Notes: generated by a model not told the origin, from the letters alone. A DNA stretch of 34,574 nucleotides from Candidatus Competibacter denitrificans Run_A_D11 (GCF_001051235.1 NZ_CBTJ020000019.1:1-34574), one strand, 5' to 3'. Counted from the stretch's first letter, positions 6,822 to 15,261 are shown. Program-made: numbers and translations.

Positions 6822-8906
6822 ATGCGCACACTTGCGATGCTAGCGATCTTGGTAGTCGCCGCTGTCGAGGCGGCTGCTCCAGCGCCCGAAGAGAAGCTCA
6901 AGAAATGGCAAGATGACAAAGGCGTTTGGCATTACGGCGATAATCAAACCGTGGCACCAAACTCCTCGACCAACAAGGCTGCCGACGCCTATCGGCGTGG
7001 AGACTATCCAGCAGCCTTCGAGGAGTACCTAAGCTGGGCTAAACGGGGTGATCCACAAGCGCAAACCATGGTCGGCACCATGTACCTGCGGGGCCAAGGC
7101 GCGGCGCAGAGCCACGCCAACGCTATCGAATGGTTCAAGCAGGCCGCCAAGCAGGGCAACCCCAACGCCCAATACAACTTGGCAGTTCTCTATATCCAAA
7201 ACCCCCAAATGGCCCCCGACGAGCGGGAACCACGCTTATGGTTACGGCGTGCCGGTGAGGGCGGTCATGTAGAAGCGCAGGTTTTGCTGGCCAATAAACA
7301 TGCCAATGGGGAAGGAACCCCCCGTGACGACCAACAAGCGTTCAATTGGTATCAGAAAGCCGCTGCTCAGGGTAATGCAGGCGCCCAATTTCAGTTGGGA
7401 AACTTCTATGCCAGTGGTCGCAGTGTGTCGCCTAACGACAAAGAGGCGGTGCAGTGGTATCAGAAAGCCGCCGCGCAAGGCCACGCCGGAGCACAACTGG
7501 CGCTGGGTGCGATGTATGCTGGTGGTCGAGGGATCGCTGCCAGCGACCAGGATGCTGTGCAATGGTATCGGAAGGCGGCAGAACAAGGTAACGCTGAAGC
7601 GCAGTACAATCTCGGTGTGCGCTATCTGAATGGCCGTGGCCTGGCGCCTGATGCACAAGCGGCCTTCACATGGTTTCGCAAAGCGGCAGAACAGGGCTTG
7701 GGGCTGGCGCAGCTCAATCTGGGGCGCCTGTATGGGGAAGGGAAAGGCACTGCCCGTAACGATACCGAAGCGGTGAAATGGTATCGGCAGGCTGCCAGCC
7801 AAAATTTGCCCTTGGCCCAATACTATCTGGGCCGTATGTACGCAGAGGGGAACGGTCTACCCCGCGATGGTGCGGAAGCGCTGCAATGGTTTCGCCGCGC
7901 GGCCGACCAGAATCTGCCCTTGGCACAACTCGAGTTGGCGAACGGTTATCTCAGCGGTCGTGGCATGGAGTTAGACCAGAGCCGAGGTTTGCAGTTAATG
8001 ACGCAAGCAGCGACAGGAGGTAGCCCAGAGGCCCAATTGCAACTGGCGGAACGCTATTTGGCAGGCAACGGCGTGCCGCTGGACAACAAGATCGGGTTCG
8101 ATTGGTTGCGTAAGGCAGCCGAACAAAACCATACACCAGCGCAATATTTGCTGGGCGTTTTGTATGCTCGCGGTGAACTTATCGGACGTGACGATGGGCA
8201 GGCCGCCGAGTGGTATCGTAAAGCGGCCGAGCAAGGTCATATTGCCAGCCAGGTCCGCCTTGGGGGTATGTATGCCAATGGCCTGGGCGTCTCCCGCGAT
8301 GACCGGCAAGCGTTGCAATGGTTTCAGGAAGCCGCCAAACAGGGTGATGCTCAGGCCCAAGCCAATGTCGGGGCGCTCTATGCCACAGGCCAGGGGGCGC
8401 CGCGTGATGACGCGCAAGCGTTAAGCTGGTATCGCAAAGCTGCGGACCAAGGTTTGGCCGTTGCGCAATTAAATCAGGGATTGTTCTACGCCGACGGACG
8501 GGGTGCCCTGCCACGCGACGATGCGCAAGCAGTGGCGTGGTATCGTAAGGCGGCTACCCAAAATTTGCCCCTTGCTCAGCTTATGTTAGGTTTGGCGTAT
8601 GCGACTGGGCGGGGTGTGGCCCGCGATGATCGCCAGGCGGTGAACTGGTTCGAGCAGGCCGCTAAAAATGGGTTACCGCTAGCCCAGTATGCTTTGGGAA
8701 TGCTGCACAGCGATGGTCGGGGCATTCCGCGAGATTGGATCAAAGCCCATGTCTGGCTGAATTTGGCGGCTTCCGGCGGCTATGTTGGCGCGGCTCAACC
8801 GCTCGAATACGCAGCCAGCCAGCTCAATGAAGCCGATATGGAACGCGCCCGAACGCTGGCGCGCGAATGGCGGACTGCTCATGCGTCAGCAGCCCAAACC
8901 AACTGA
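6822..8906 (+). CDS. Secreted Sel1-repeat protein with 16 repeats
   Basis: A 694-residue protein. A short hydrophobic N-terminus (MRTLAMLAILVVAAVEAAA) looks like a signal peptide. It is followed by KKWQDDKGVWHYGD, which resembles the DUF4124 motif often found at the start of secreted gammaproteobacterial proteins. From about residue 70 come 16 consecutive 36-residue Sel1-like repeats of the form AQ-x-x-LG-x-x-Y-x-x-GRG-x-x-x-D-x-x-A-x-x-WY-x-KAA-x-QG; repeat 2 is the most divergent. These pair as helix-turn-helix units into a right-handed solenoid used for protein binding. The tail (about 655-694) is non-repetitive and helical. GGAGGG precedes the ATG. It is likely periplasmic or exported. 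Its partner is unknown; a role in envelope stress or assembly would be inference only. Confidence 0.9.
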   Translation: MRTLAMLAILVVAAVEAAAPAPEEKLKKWQDDKGVWHYGDNQTVAPNSSTNKAADAYRRGDYPAAFEEYLSWAKRGDPQAQTMVGTMYLRGQGAAQSHANAIEWFKQAAKQGNPNAQYNLAVLYIQNPQMAPDEREPRLWLRRAGEGGHVEAQVLLANKHANGEGTPRDDQQAFNWYQKAAAQGNAGAQFQLGNFYASGRSVSPNDKEAVQWYQKAAAQGHAGAQLALGAMYAGGRGIAASDQDAVQWYRKAAEQGNAEAQYNLGVRYLNGRGLAPDAQAAFTWFRKAAEQGLGLAQLNLGRLYGEGKGTARNDTEAVKWYRQAASQNLPLAQYYLGRMYAEGNGLPRDGAEALQWFRRAADQNLPLAQLELANGYLSGRGMELDQSRGLQLMTQAATGGSPEAQLQLAERYLAGNGVPLDNKIGFDWLRKAAEQNHTPAQYLLGVLYARGELIGRDDGQAAEWYRKAAEQGHIASQVRLGGMYANGLGVSRDDRQALQWFQEAAKQGDAQAQANVGALYATGQGAPRDDAQALSWYRKAADQGLAVAQLNQGLFYADGRGALPRDDAQAVAWYRKAATQNLPLAQLMLGLAYATGRGVARDDRQAVNWFEQAAKNGLPLAQYALGMLHSDGRGIPRDWIKAHVWLNLAASGGYVGAAQPLEYAASQLNEADMERARTLAREWRTAHASAAQTN

Positions 8907-8919
8907 TCGGGAGGCAAAT

Positions 8920-9138
8920 GTGGACGAGCACGACCAACAATTGGCGGAACGGGTACGAACAGCCTGTGTCAGCACCGCTTTAGAGGCTTACCACGATGCC
9001 GGCCTGAGTGGGCTATGCGCGGAGGGTCGCTGGGAATATACCATCGGGGTTCTCCGACAACTGGATTTGACGCCTCTTCTCAATGCAGCGGCTTTAGTCC
9101 CAGCCGATTGTGGGGTTGATGTGCGGCAGATCGGCTAA
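8920..9138 (+). CDS. Small acidic protein of unknown function (72 residues)
   Basis: The GTG at 8920 is preceded by GGGAGG (8909-8914), a near-ideal spacing, so I prefer it to upstream ATG codons at 8881 or 8782 that lie inside the Sel1 gene. The product begins VDEHDQQLAERVRTAC and contains ALEAYHDAGLSGLCAEGRWEYTI, a pattern I associate with a short conserved gammaproteobacterial hypothetical family, though I cannot attach a name. It is mostly helical and has no membrane segment. It follows the Sel1 gene by 13 bp and is probably cotranscribed with it. Confidence 0.65.
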   Translation: MDEHDQQLAERVRTACVSTALEAYHDAGLSGLCAEGRWEYTIGVLRQLDLTPLLNAAALVPADCGVDVRQIG

Positions 9139-9195
9139 ACGCCACGACGGCAACAACGGGAGACGTTGGCTTCCTTTCCAGCGATGGCAGAGGGT

Positions 9196-9600
9196 TCAAT
9201 GGCTTTTGCGGTTTGGGTCGAGTAAATGCTGGCCGAGATCGCGCACAAACTCTTCAAGCCGGGCTGATTCGGTGTGCAGGCGCTCGTTGGTTTGGCACAG
9301 GGTGTTCGCCAAACGATAGGTGCGGCCTAATAACTGTTCCAGGTCGTCGGTTTGCCAAAGTTTGTCGTGATTCACTTCGGGTTCTCCATCATTGAGCATC
9401 ACCGCGCACCAGTCGGGGATGCGGTACATCAGGACCGATTCACGATCATTGGCCAAACACAGGGTTACGCCGATCTCGTATTTACGCAAGACACCCACGA
9501 TTTCGTCGAGGCAACGCTGCATATCCTCACTGAGGTCTTCGTTGGTTTCCGATATGCTGCCCTCGCCCGAGACTTGCTGCTCTTCGTCTACCCTGCTCAT
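9196..9600 (-). CDS. Hypothetical cytoplasmic protein (134 residues)
   Basis: The ATG at 9600 has AGAGG upstream. The protein has an acidic, serine-rich N-terminus of about 25 residues, a compact central part with VLRKYEIGVTLCLAND and YRIPDWCAVML, and a C-terminal segment (about 88-130) rich in L, E and R that could form a coiled coil. I do not recognise the family. It lies alone on the minus strand, convergent with the small gene ending at 9138, and its 5' leader contains a strong terminator-like hairpin, so expression may be regulated in the leader. Confidence 0.7.
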   Translation of the reverse strand: MSRVDEEQQVSGEGSISETNEDLSEDMQRCLDEIVGVLRKYEIGVTLCLANDRESVLMYRIPDWCAVMLNDGEPEVNHDKLWQTDDLEQLLGRTYRLANTLCQTNERLHTESARLEEFVRDLGQHLLDPNRKSH

Positions 9601-9640
9601 CTTGTTTTACCTCTTATGATCTGGGTCGAGTGTGGCTCCA

Positions 9641-9681
9641 AACGAAAACCCCCGCGCCAGGATATCGGTAGCGCGGGGGTT
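9641..9681 (-). terminator. Strong intrinsic-terminator hairpin in the leader of the 134-residue gene
   Basis: AACCCCCGCGC (9647-9657) and GCGCGGGGGTT (9671-9681) form a perfect 11-bp stem with a 13-base loop. On the minus strand the stem is followed by TTTTCGTTT. It sits about 40 bases upstream of the ATG at 9600, so it would terminate transcripts that start further right before they enter that gene: either an attenuator or the 3' end of a small RNA. Confidence 0.65.
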
Positions 9682-9734
9682 CGGCGTGTTCGGGATGGCG
9701 CGCCAATTCGGCGACAAATCGCATACGTGTTGCA

Positions 9735-9764
9735 ATATTACGCCAATCGCCAGCCAACTGCCAG
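9735..9764 (-). promoter_or_regulatory. Candidate promoter upstream of the leader hairpin
   Basis: On the minus strand CTGGCA (9764-9759), 18 bases, then TAATAT (9740-9735). The -10 is good, the -35 moderate (four of six). Initiation would fall near 9728, giving an RNA of about 85 bases that ends at the hairpin at 9681-9641. It is predicted by eye only. Confidence 0.35.
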
Positions 9765-9809
9765 CCGCTGCCGGGAGGTCCGCCAACTTATTGAGCCGAG
9801 GTTTTGCTG

Positions 9810-10928
9810 ATGCTTGGAAAAATGCTCCGGTTTGTGTTGTGGACGCTGTACGCTTTATCGATCCAAAGCATTGCCGCCGAGCCGATGCTAAGCCGCATCC
9901 GGCTACCTCCGGGTTTCAAGATAGAACTTTTCGCCGACCAGTTACCGAACGCACGGGTGATGGTACGCGGTGAGCGGGGAACCATTTTTGTCAGTACGCG
10001 AGGCGAAGGCAGTATCTATGCGCTGCGCGATGCCGCTGGCGACGGTCGCGCGGCGGCACCCCGCACCATCGCCAGCGGCCTCAAAATGCCCAACGGCATC
10101 GCCTTCCGCGATGGCGCGCTGTATGTGGCGGCGGTAGATCAAATCTTACGCTATGACAACATCGAAAGCCGACTGGACAATCCGCCAGCACCGGTGCTGG
10201 TCACTAACGCTTTACCGAAGGAGCAAGCCCATGGCTGGCGCTATCTTGCGTTTGGTCCGGACGGTAAGCTCTATGTGGCTGTCGGGGCGCCTTGCAATAT
10301 CTGTGATCAAGCCGGTTATGCGGAGTTGCGCCGACTGAATCCAGACGGCTCTGGGATGGAGATTTTCGCGCGCGGTATCCGTAACACGGTTGGTTTTACC
10401 TGGAACCCTTCGGATCACACCTTATGGTTTACTGAAAACGGTCGTGATTGGTTGGGTGACAATCTTCCCCCAGACGAACTCAATCAGGCCATCAAATCCG
10501 GTCTTCATTTCGGCTATCCCTACTGCCACGGCGGCGATTTTCTCGATCCTGAATTCGGCGCTGGTAAAAATTGCGCAGATTTTACGCCACCCGCACAGAA
10601 GTTGGGGCCGCATGTGGCGCCACTTGGACTGACCTTCTATACCGGCACCCAATTTCCTGAGCGCTATCGGGGCCAGATCTTGATTGCTGAACACGGCTCC
10701 TGGAACCGCAGCGCTAAAATCGGTTATCGAGTCATGCTGGTGACCTTGCGCGATGGTCGGGCGGTCAGTTATGAGCCTTTCGCGGAAGGATGGCTCGACG
10801 GCGAACGGGTTTGGGGACGGCCCGCTTATTTGCTGGTATTGCCGGATGGTTCGCTATTGGTTTCTGATGATCATGCCGGGGCGATTTATCGCATTCGCTA
10901 CGATGCCGCATTGGTCCCTAAAGTCTAG
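9810..10928 (+). CDS. Secreted PQQ-dependent sugar (sorbosone/glucose-type) dehydrogenase
   Basis: A 372-residue protein. A signal peptide (MLGKMLRFVLWTLYALSIQSIAA) is followed by a six-bladed beta-propeller of the soluble quinoprotein glucose/sorbosone dehydrogenase family. Characteristic segments are LPPGFKIELFAD, GLKMPNGIAF, HGWRYLAFGPDGKLYVA, RGIRNTVGFTWNP, the cofactor-side ENGRDWLGDNLPPDELN and IAEHGSWNRS. Such enzymes oxidise aldoses or related alcohols in the periplasm with PQQ and pass electrons to the respiratory chain. No pqq biosynthesis genes are in the window. I chose the ATG at 9810 (CCGAGG eight bases upstream) over TTG 9804. The next gene starts 15 bp after the stop, so they are likely cotranscribed. 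Confidence 0.85.
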   Translation: MLGKMLRFVLWTLYALSIQSIAAEPMLSRIRLPPGFKIELFADQLPNARVMVRGERGTIFVSTRGEGSIYALRDAAGDGRAAAPRTIASGLKMPNGIAFRDGALYVAAVDQILRYDNIESRLDNPPAPVLVTNALPKEQAHGWRYLAFGPDGKLYVAVGAPCNICDQAGYAELRRLNPDGSGMEIFARGIRNTVGFTWNPSDHTLWFTENGRDWLGDNLPPDELNQAIKSGLHFGYPYCHGGDFLDPEFGAGKNCADFTPPAQKLGPHVAPLGLTFYTGTQFPERYRGQILIAEHGSWNRSAKIGYRVMLVTLRDGRAVSYEPFAEGWLDGERVWGRPAYLLVLPDGSLLVSDDHAGAIYRIRYDAALVPKV

Positions 10929-10943
10929 CCATCACGACGCGCC

Positions 10944-12626
10944 GTGAATGTTGCTACTGCCGGGCGCGGCCGAATCAACCGATGCCGGATAGCGCAAGTT
11001 CTGGCCTTGCTGGGAGCGTTGCTGGTCCTCAATTCAACGCTCACCTTTCAAAATGTCTGGCCAACTCTCGGCATACGCTGGGTTCCTGAATTTTCGGTCG
11101 AATTGACGATATTGCTGCTGGTACTCGTCGGCACAGCGATCAGAGGGCAGTTGCCGGGAAAGGCCATGCGTCGTGCCCTGGTCGGAGGCTATTCGCTGTT
11201 TGTAATCGGGCGCTACCTGGATGTCACTGTCCCGGCCTTGATGGGGCGGTCCATCGACTTGTATTGGGATAGCCAGCATGTTGTCCATGTTGCGGCTATG
11301 TTCCTGACCAGCGTACCCCTCTGGCGGTTGCTGCTGGCAATGGTTGCGTTGCTGGCAGTGGGTGCCGCATTAATCGGACTTTTGCATTGGTCATTTGCCG
11401 TTGTGTTGCGAGCGTTGGCCCAACCAGCCGACCGGCGCTGGCTGGGGACATTTTCTCTGGTGTTGCTCGCACTGTATGGCGCCGGTCGGTTGCGTGTGTT
11501 GTTACCGAGTGAGCGTTGGTTCGCGCTGCCGGTTTCTGACTTGTTTGTCGAGCAAACCCGACGGGTACTCAAGGCGACCGTATTCCAGGATAGTCGCTGG
11601 CTTAATTCCCAACCTCCGCTACCCCATTCCGATTTCAAACGGCTCCGGCACGGCGATGTATTCGTTTGGTTTTTTGAATCTTACGGCGCTTTGGTCTTTG
11701 ACGATCCCCGTTTCAGCACCTCACTGGCTGAGGAGTTCAGCGGGTTGGAGCGCGCGTTGACGGGCGCTGGCTGGCACAGTGTTTCGGCGCGAGTGAATTC
11801 CAGCACCTTTGGCGGATCGTCTTGGCTGGCCCATTCCAGCTTGCTGTCCGGGCTGCGCATCGCTGATCAAAACGATTACCAAAGCCTGTTGGCTTCCCGC
11901 CGCGATACTCTCGTCAGCCGCTTCGGCGCTGCGGGCTATCGGACGGTGGCGATCATGCCCGGTCTCAAGTTTCCTTGGCCTGAAGGTCAATTTTATGGCT
12001 TTGACCAGCTTTACGATAACCAAGCATTGAATTATACCGGGCCGGCTTATGGTTGGTGGGCTGTCCCCGACCAATATAGCCTGTATCGCGTCCACCAGAT
12101 GGAGATAACGCCGACTGAACGGGCGCCGCTGTTCGTGTTTTTCCCAACGATTAACAGTCATGCCCCGTTTGCGCCACTACCCCCGTATCAATCGAATTGG
12201 AGCCAAATCGCCACCACGGGCGCCGCGCCGACCCCCGAATCGGTGGCACTCGCTAGCCGACTTGATGGCGAGGAACTGGCAGGGGCTTATCGCCGCAGCG
12301 TGCGCTACAACCTAGCGGTGCTGGGTGGCTATCTCCGTCACTACGCGCCTTCGACTGCTTTCTTGATGGTACTCGGCGATCACCAACCCCCAGCGGTAGT
12401 CGGGGGCCGCGATATTTCCTGGCAGGTACCGGTCCATCTGTTTTCGCGCGATGCGGCTTTGCTCCAGACGTTGGTGGATCTCGGCTTCAACTGGGGCATG
12501 ACGCCCGATCAGGGCGCTTTGGGGAGCATCGAAGCATTGGGGCCTTTGCTGCTACGAGCGTTGGATGGTGCATCGGCAGCGGGTGTACGGACGGCCTTCC
12601 CTGTCACTGTACCGCCCATTCATTAA
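10944..12626 (+). CDS. Membrane phosphoglycerol transferase / sulfatase-like protein (LtaS-type)
   Basis: A 560-residue protein. Five hydrophobic segments occupy roughly residues 15-180, followed by a soluble domain of the alkaline-phosphatase/sulfatase superfamily. Visible metal-site elements are FFESYG (E245), an SSTFGGSSW stretch near 286-294 supplying the likely nucleophile (Ser or Thr), NSHAPF (H406) and MVLGDHQPP (D479, H480). This layout matches LtaS and OpgB-like enzymes, which move phosphoglycerol or phosphoethanolamine groups from membrane lipids onto glycans or lipid A in the periplasm. The donor and acceptor are not known here. GTG start with a weak ribosome binding site, 15 bp after the dehydrogenase gene. 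Family call good, substrate unknown. Confidence 0.8.
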   Translation: MNVATAGRGRINRCRIAQVLALLGALLVLNSTLTFQNVWPTLGIRWVPEFSVELTILLLVLVGTAIRGQLPGKAMRRALVGGYSLFVIGRYLDVTVPALMGRSIDLYWDSQHVVHVAAMFLTSVPLWRLLLAMVALLAVGAALIGLLHWSFAVVLRALAQPADRRWLGTFSLVLLALYGAGRLRVLLPSERWFALPVSDLFVEQTRRVLKATVFQDSRWLNSQPPLPHSDFKRLRHGDVFVWFFESYGALVFDDPRFSTSLAEEFSGLERALTGAGWHSVSARVNSSTFGGSSWLAHSSLLSGLRIADQNDYQSLLASRRDTLVSRFGAAGYRTVAIMPGLKFPWPEGQFYGFDQLYDNQALNYTGPAYGWWAVPDQYSLYRVHQMEITPTERAPLFVFFPTINSHAPFAPLPPYQSNWSQIATTGAAPTPESVALASRLDGEELAGAYRRSVRYNLAVLGGYLRHYAPSTAFLMVLGDHQPPAVVGGRDISWQVPVHLFSRDAALLQTLVDLGFNWGMTPDQGALGSIEALGPLLLRALDGASAAGVRTAFPVTVPPIH

Positions 12627-12648
12627 TCCGCTGGCGGTGGCCAAATCC

Positions 12649-13431
12649 TCATTGGCCGTTCTTCTCAACCGAGGAATGGCCTACCAACCAGGCGACATCC
12701 ACCGCAAAAGACATACTGAGCAAGCTGAGCGCTAAACCGGCCAGCACGACTGACCAAGGCGGCGCAACCAACGGAGCCAAACAGATGATCAAGGCGATAA
12801 TTTGGATGACACAGATGGTTTGGCGACGCTTATTCGGGGGCAGCGGCCGCCGCAAGCAGGGAAAAATAGGACCGAGAGCGACAAAGCCGTAGCGTAAGGC
12901 GCCCGACAGGATAACCCAGGCCCCCGCCTTATCAGACTGATACACCAAGGCGGCCATCACTAAGATCGAAAAAGCGTCTATCTCCATGTCAAAGCGGGCA
13001 CCAAAAGCGCTTGCCAACCCATAGCGCCGTGCTAACCAGCCATCCACACCATCCAGCAGGACGGCAAGCGTGGCCAAGACAACGATGAGCCAGCTTACCT
13101 CCGTCGATAGAGTGCCTCGGCCTAGCCATCCGACCATTAAAGCGGTAATACCCGCGCGCACCAGCGTCACCGCGTTGGCTGCGCCAAACCGTTCCAGTGG
13201 AAGATGTTGGGGTAGGAAAGGCAGCAAGGCCAACAACAGACCAATCAATGCCAGAAGACACTGGCCGATGTAGCCGATGGATTGTCGGGCTAACTCGCCA
13301 ACACCAGCCGCCGAAACCACGACCAGCAGAGATACGGGAACGACATATAAAAGGCTGTTGGCCAGCAGTCGCCGCAGCGGAGAGGTCGTCGATGCAATGG
13401 CAGGAGTTGGTAAAATCGGCGCTCTTTTCAA
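12649..13431 (-). CDS. CDP-alcohol phosphatidyltransferase-family membrane protein
   Basis: 260 residues with about six hydrophobic segments. It holds the full catalytic signature D-G-x-x-A-R-x8-G-x3-D-x3-D as DGVDGWLARRYG through FDMEID (D127 to D152), so the active site is intact. The enzyme exchanges CMP of a CDP-activated lipid (commonly CDP-diacylglycerol) for an alcohol; the alcohol cannot be read from sequence. An extra N-terminal stretch of about 85 residues with two membrane segments precedes the core, longer than PgsA. The start is TTG overlapping the truD stop (TTGA), with GGAG seven bases upstream, so it is translationally coupled to truD. Convergent with the phosphoglycerol-transferase-like gene. 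Confidence 0.82.
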   Translation of the reverse strand: MKRAPILPTPAIASTTSPLRRLLANSLLYVVPVSLLVVVSAAGVGELARQSIGYIGQCLLALIGLLLALLPFLPQHLPLERFGAANAVTLVRAGITALMVGWLGRGTLSTEVSWLIVVLATLAVLLDGVDGWLARRYGLASAFGARFDMEIDAFSILVMAALVYQSDKAGAWVILSGALRYGFVALGPIFPCLRRPLPPNKRRQTICVIQIIALIICLAPLVAPPWSVVLAGLALSLLSMSFAVDVAWLVGHSSVEKNGQ

Positions 13432-14465
13432 GCGATGACTCCGACCAACTCGCGCAAAACTGCCGTCGCATAAGCACCCGCCGACAAGCGAAAACTGATG
13501 CTCGCGGTGTCAGGTTGCAAAAACTCCAGCCCCACATCATCTACGAGCAAGCGCAAGGCCCGTCGTTCCTGTCGCAACCCAGCGGTCCCCAGGCCATCGC
13601 GGAATACAGGTAAAGTCTCGGCCACCGTTTCTTCGAGTACGCGCGCCGCGCCGGTCGATAGCAGCTCCCCAGCCCCCCACAGCGGCCCGGTTGGGTGCAA
13701 GTCGCATTCTGTCACCCGTCGATGAATCGTTTCATCCGGCTCACCGGCGGCAAAAACGCTATGGCTGCCAGCCAGCATCAGTGCTTCTCCCGATAAGGGC
13801 TGATTCCAGGAATGCTCGGTGACACGCCGTGCCAGTACGGCGTTAAACAGAGCTGACCGGGCAGCAGACAGATATAAGCCATGTCGGTGACGGTCGCGCA
13901 CTTTTTCCTTACCGCTGAGCATCGCCTCGGCGCGCGCTAAATTGCCACCCTCCTGACCAAAGCGCTGTTCGCCAAAGTAATTGGGTACTCCATTTACTGT
14001 GATGCGGGTAAGTCGCTCGGTCAGCTCAGCGGGATCGCCTTTCAGGTCGCGCACCACAATCCGAAAGGTGTTGCTGGCCAACGCGCCGCGTCGCAGCTTG
14101 CGGGAATGACGCATCACCTCCAGCACGGTGATATCGGGGTCATCAATGGTCGCCCAGTCCGGTTCCGGCCGACCGGGCAACTGGACCGAAAACCATTGTT
14201 CGGTCACGGCGTGCCGATCCTTGAGGCCGGCATAGCCGATAGCGCCGGTCGGTACCCCAGCCAACTTAGCCAACTGCCGCGCTACCCATTCGGTATTGGC
14301 GTTACGCTTACGCACCCATAACCAGACATGTTCACCGCTACCATCGAGCGTAAAGCCAAGGACTTCACGCACCTGGAAATCCTCAGGTGCGGTGCGTAAC
14401 CTTCCCTGAATCTGGGGTTGGCCATAGGCGTAGGGGAGTTCTGAGAAAGCTGTCGAGTAGGTCAT
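13428..14465 (-). CDS. truD: tRNA pseudouridine(13) synthase TruD
   Basis: A 345-residue protein matching TruD length. The catalytic aspartate lies in GYAGLKDRHAVTEQWFSV (D83, equivalent to E. coli D80). VPNYFGEQRFGQEGGN is the other family signature. It isomerises uridine 13 to pseudouridine in tRNA-Glu. ATG at 14465, divergent from rsmG. The 3' end overlaps the CDP-alcohol phosphatidyltransferase gene by four bases. In many gammaproteobacteria truD sits in the ispD-ispF-truD-surE cluster, so its position beside rsmG is unusual. Confidence 0.95.
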   Translation of the reverse strand: MTYSTAFSELPYAYGQPQIQGRLRTAPEDFQVREVLGFTLDGSGEHVWLWVRKRNANTEWVARQLAKLAGVPTGAIGYAGLKDRHAVTEQWFSVQLPGRPEPDWATIDDPDITVLEVMRHSRKLRRGALASNTFRIVVRDLKGDPAELTERLTRITVNGVPNYFGEQRFGQEGGNLARAEAMLSGKEKVRDRHRHGLYLSAARSALFNAVLARRVTEHSWNQPLSGEALMLAGSHSVFAAGEPDETIHRRVTECDLHPTGPLWGAGELLSTGAARVLEETVAETLPVFRDGLGTAGLRQERRALRLLVDDVGLEFLQPDTASISFRLSAGAYATAVLRELVGVIA

Positions 14466-14559
14466 GGGGATGAAGGGCCGAGCGGTTTGGGTAGCTGCAC
14501 CCGGAGTGGCTTACACCTCGGATCAGCGACGGATTGCCCCCTGCGAAGATCGGGCGGCA

Positions 14560-14568
14560 TGTTACAAT
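14560..14568 (+). promoter_or_regulatory. Extended -10 promoter of the rsmG-parAB genes
   Basis: TGTTACAAT (14560-14568) is a TGnTACAAT extended -10 element. There is no good -35 at the usual distance, which extended -10 promoters tolerate. A transcript would start near 14575, leaving about 44 bases before rsmG. Confidence 0.45.
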
Positions 14569-14618
14569 GCGCGCCTTCTTTGCGGGGCGGGTATGTGGAT
14601 AGCAGGCGAGGACGTTTT

Positions 14619-15257
14619 ATGAGCATCGAACAAGCCATCGTTGGCGGATGCGAGGATATGGACATCCAGTTGCCTAACGGAGGCGGTCTGCGCCTGAGCG
14701 CTTACCTGACCCTGCTGGAGCGTTGGAACCGAGCCTATAATTTGACGGCTGTCCGCGATCCGGCAGCGATGGTCGTCCGCCATCTGCTCGACAGTTTGTC
14801 GATTTTACCCTGGTTAGTCGGATCGCGGGTGCTTGATGTCGGCAGCGGTGCGGGCCTACCGGGCATTCCGTTGGCCATCGTGCGGCCGGATCATGACTTC
14901 TTTTTGCTCGATAGCAACGGTAAGCGAACTCGATTTCTGATCCAGGTCGTTGCCGATCTGCAACTAAAAAACGTCAATGTCGTGCGGGGCCGTGTCGAGG
15001 ACTATCAACCAGAAGCACCTTTTGACTGCATTGTCTCGCGGGCGTTCGCGACCTTGGCGGACATGGTAGTCGATGCAGGACGGTTATGCGCGCCCACCGG
15101 TCGGCTGCTCGCCATGAAGGGCGTGTTTCCCGACGACGAGTTGGCTCGTTTGCCGTCCGGTTATGCTGTCGTCGGCGTTCATCGGTTGCGGGTGCCTAGC
15201 TTGGACGCCGAACGCCATCTGGTTCACCTGGCCCCCGCGCCCGCTTTTCGAGATTGA
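14619..15257 (+). CDS. rsmG: 16S rRNA (guanine527-N7)-methyltransferase RsmG
   Basis: A 212-residue class I methyltransferase. ERWNRAYNLTAVRDP (34-48) is the RsmG signature, VLDVGSGAGLPGIPLAI (71-87) the S-adenosylmethionine loop, and CIVSRAFATL a later conserved block. It methylates G527 of 16S rRNA using the assembled 30S particle. I chose the ATG at 14619, with GCGAGG upstream; the open frame to 14487 would add 44 unrelated residues. Four bases separate it from parA. The usual upstream partner mnmG is absent here. Confidence 0.95.
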   Translation: MSIEQAIVGGCEDMDIQLPNGGGLRLSAYLTLLERWNRAYNLTAVRDPAAMVVRHLLDSLSILPWLVGSRVLDVGSGAGLPGIPLAIVRPDHDFFLLDSNGKRTRFLIQVVADLQLKNVNVVRGRVEDYQPEAPFDCIVSRAFATLADMVVDAGRLCAPTGRLLAMKGVFPDDELARLPSGYAVVGVHRLRVPSLDAERHLVHLAPAPAFRD

Positions 15258-15261
15258 GTCC

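Noticed and set aside
7242..8514. Long open frames opposite the Sel1 gene
   Set aside because: They mirror the repeated codon pattern of the Sel1 gene and have no recognisable product.
9614..9724. A 36-codon leader peptide on the minus strand
   Set aside because: Open frame without a ribosome binding site; more likely incidental to the hairpin.
12639..12657. GGCCAA/TTGGCC stem between convergent genes
   Set aside because: A 6-bp stem overlapping the stop codon of the CDP-alcohol gene and lacking Ts; could be chance.
15163..15261. Extension of parA into rsmG
   Set aside because: The extra 33 residues are rsmG coding sequence in another frame; MAAIIAIANQKGG is the canonical start.
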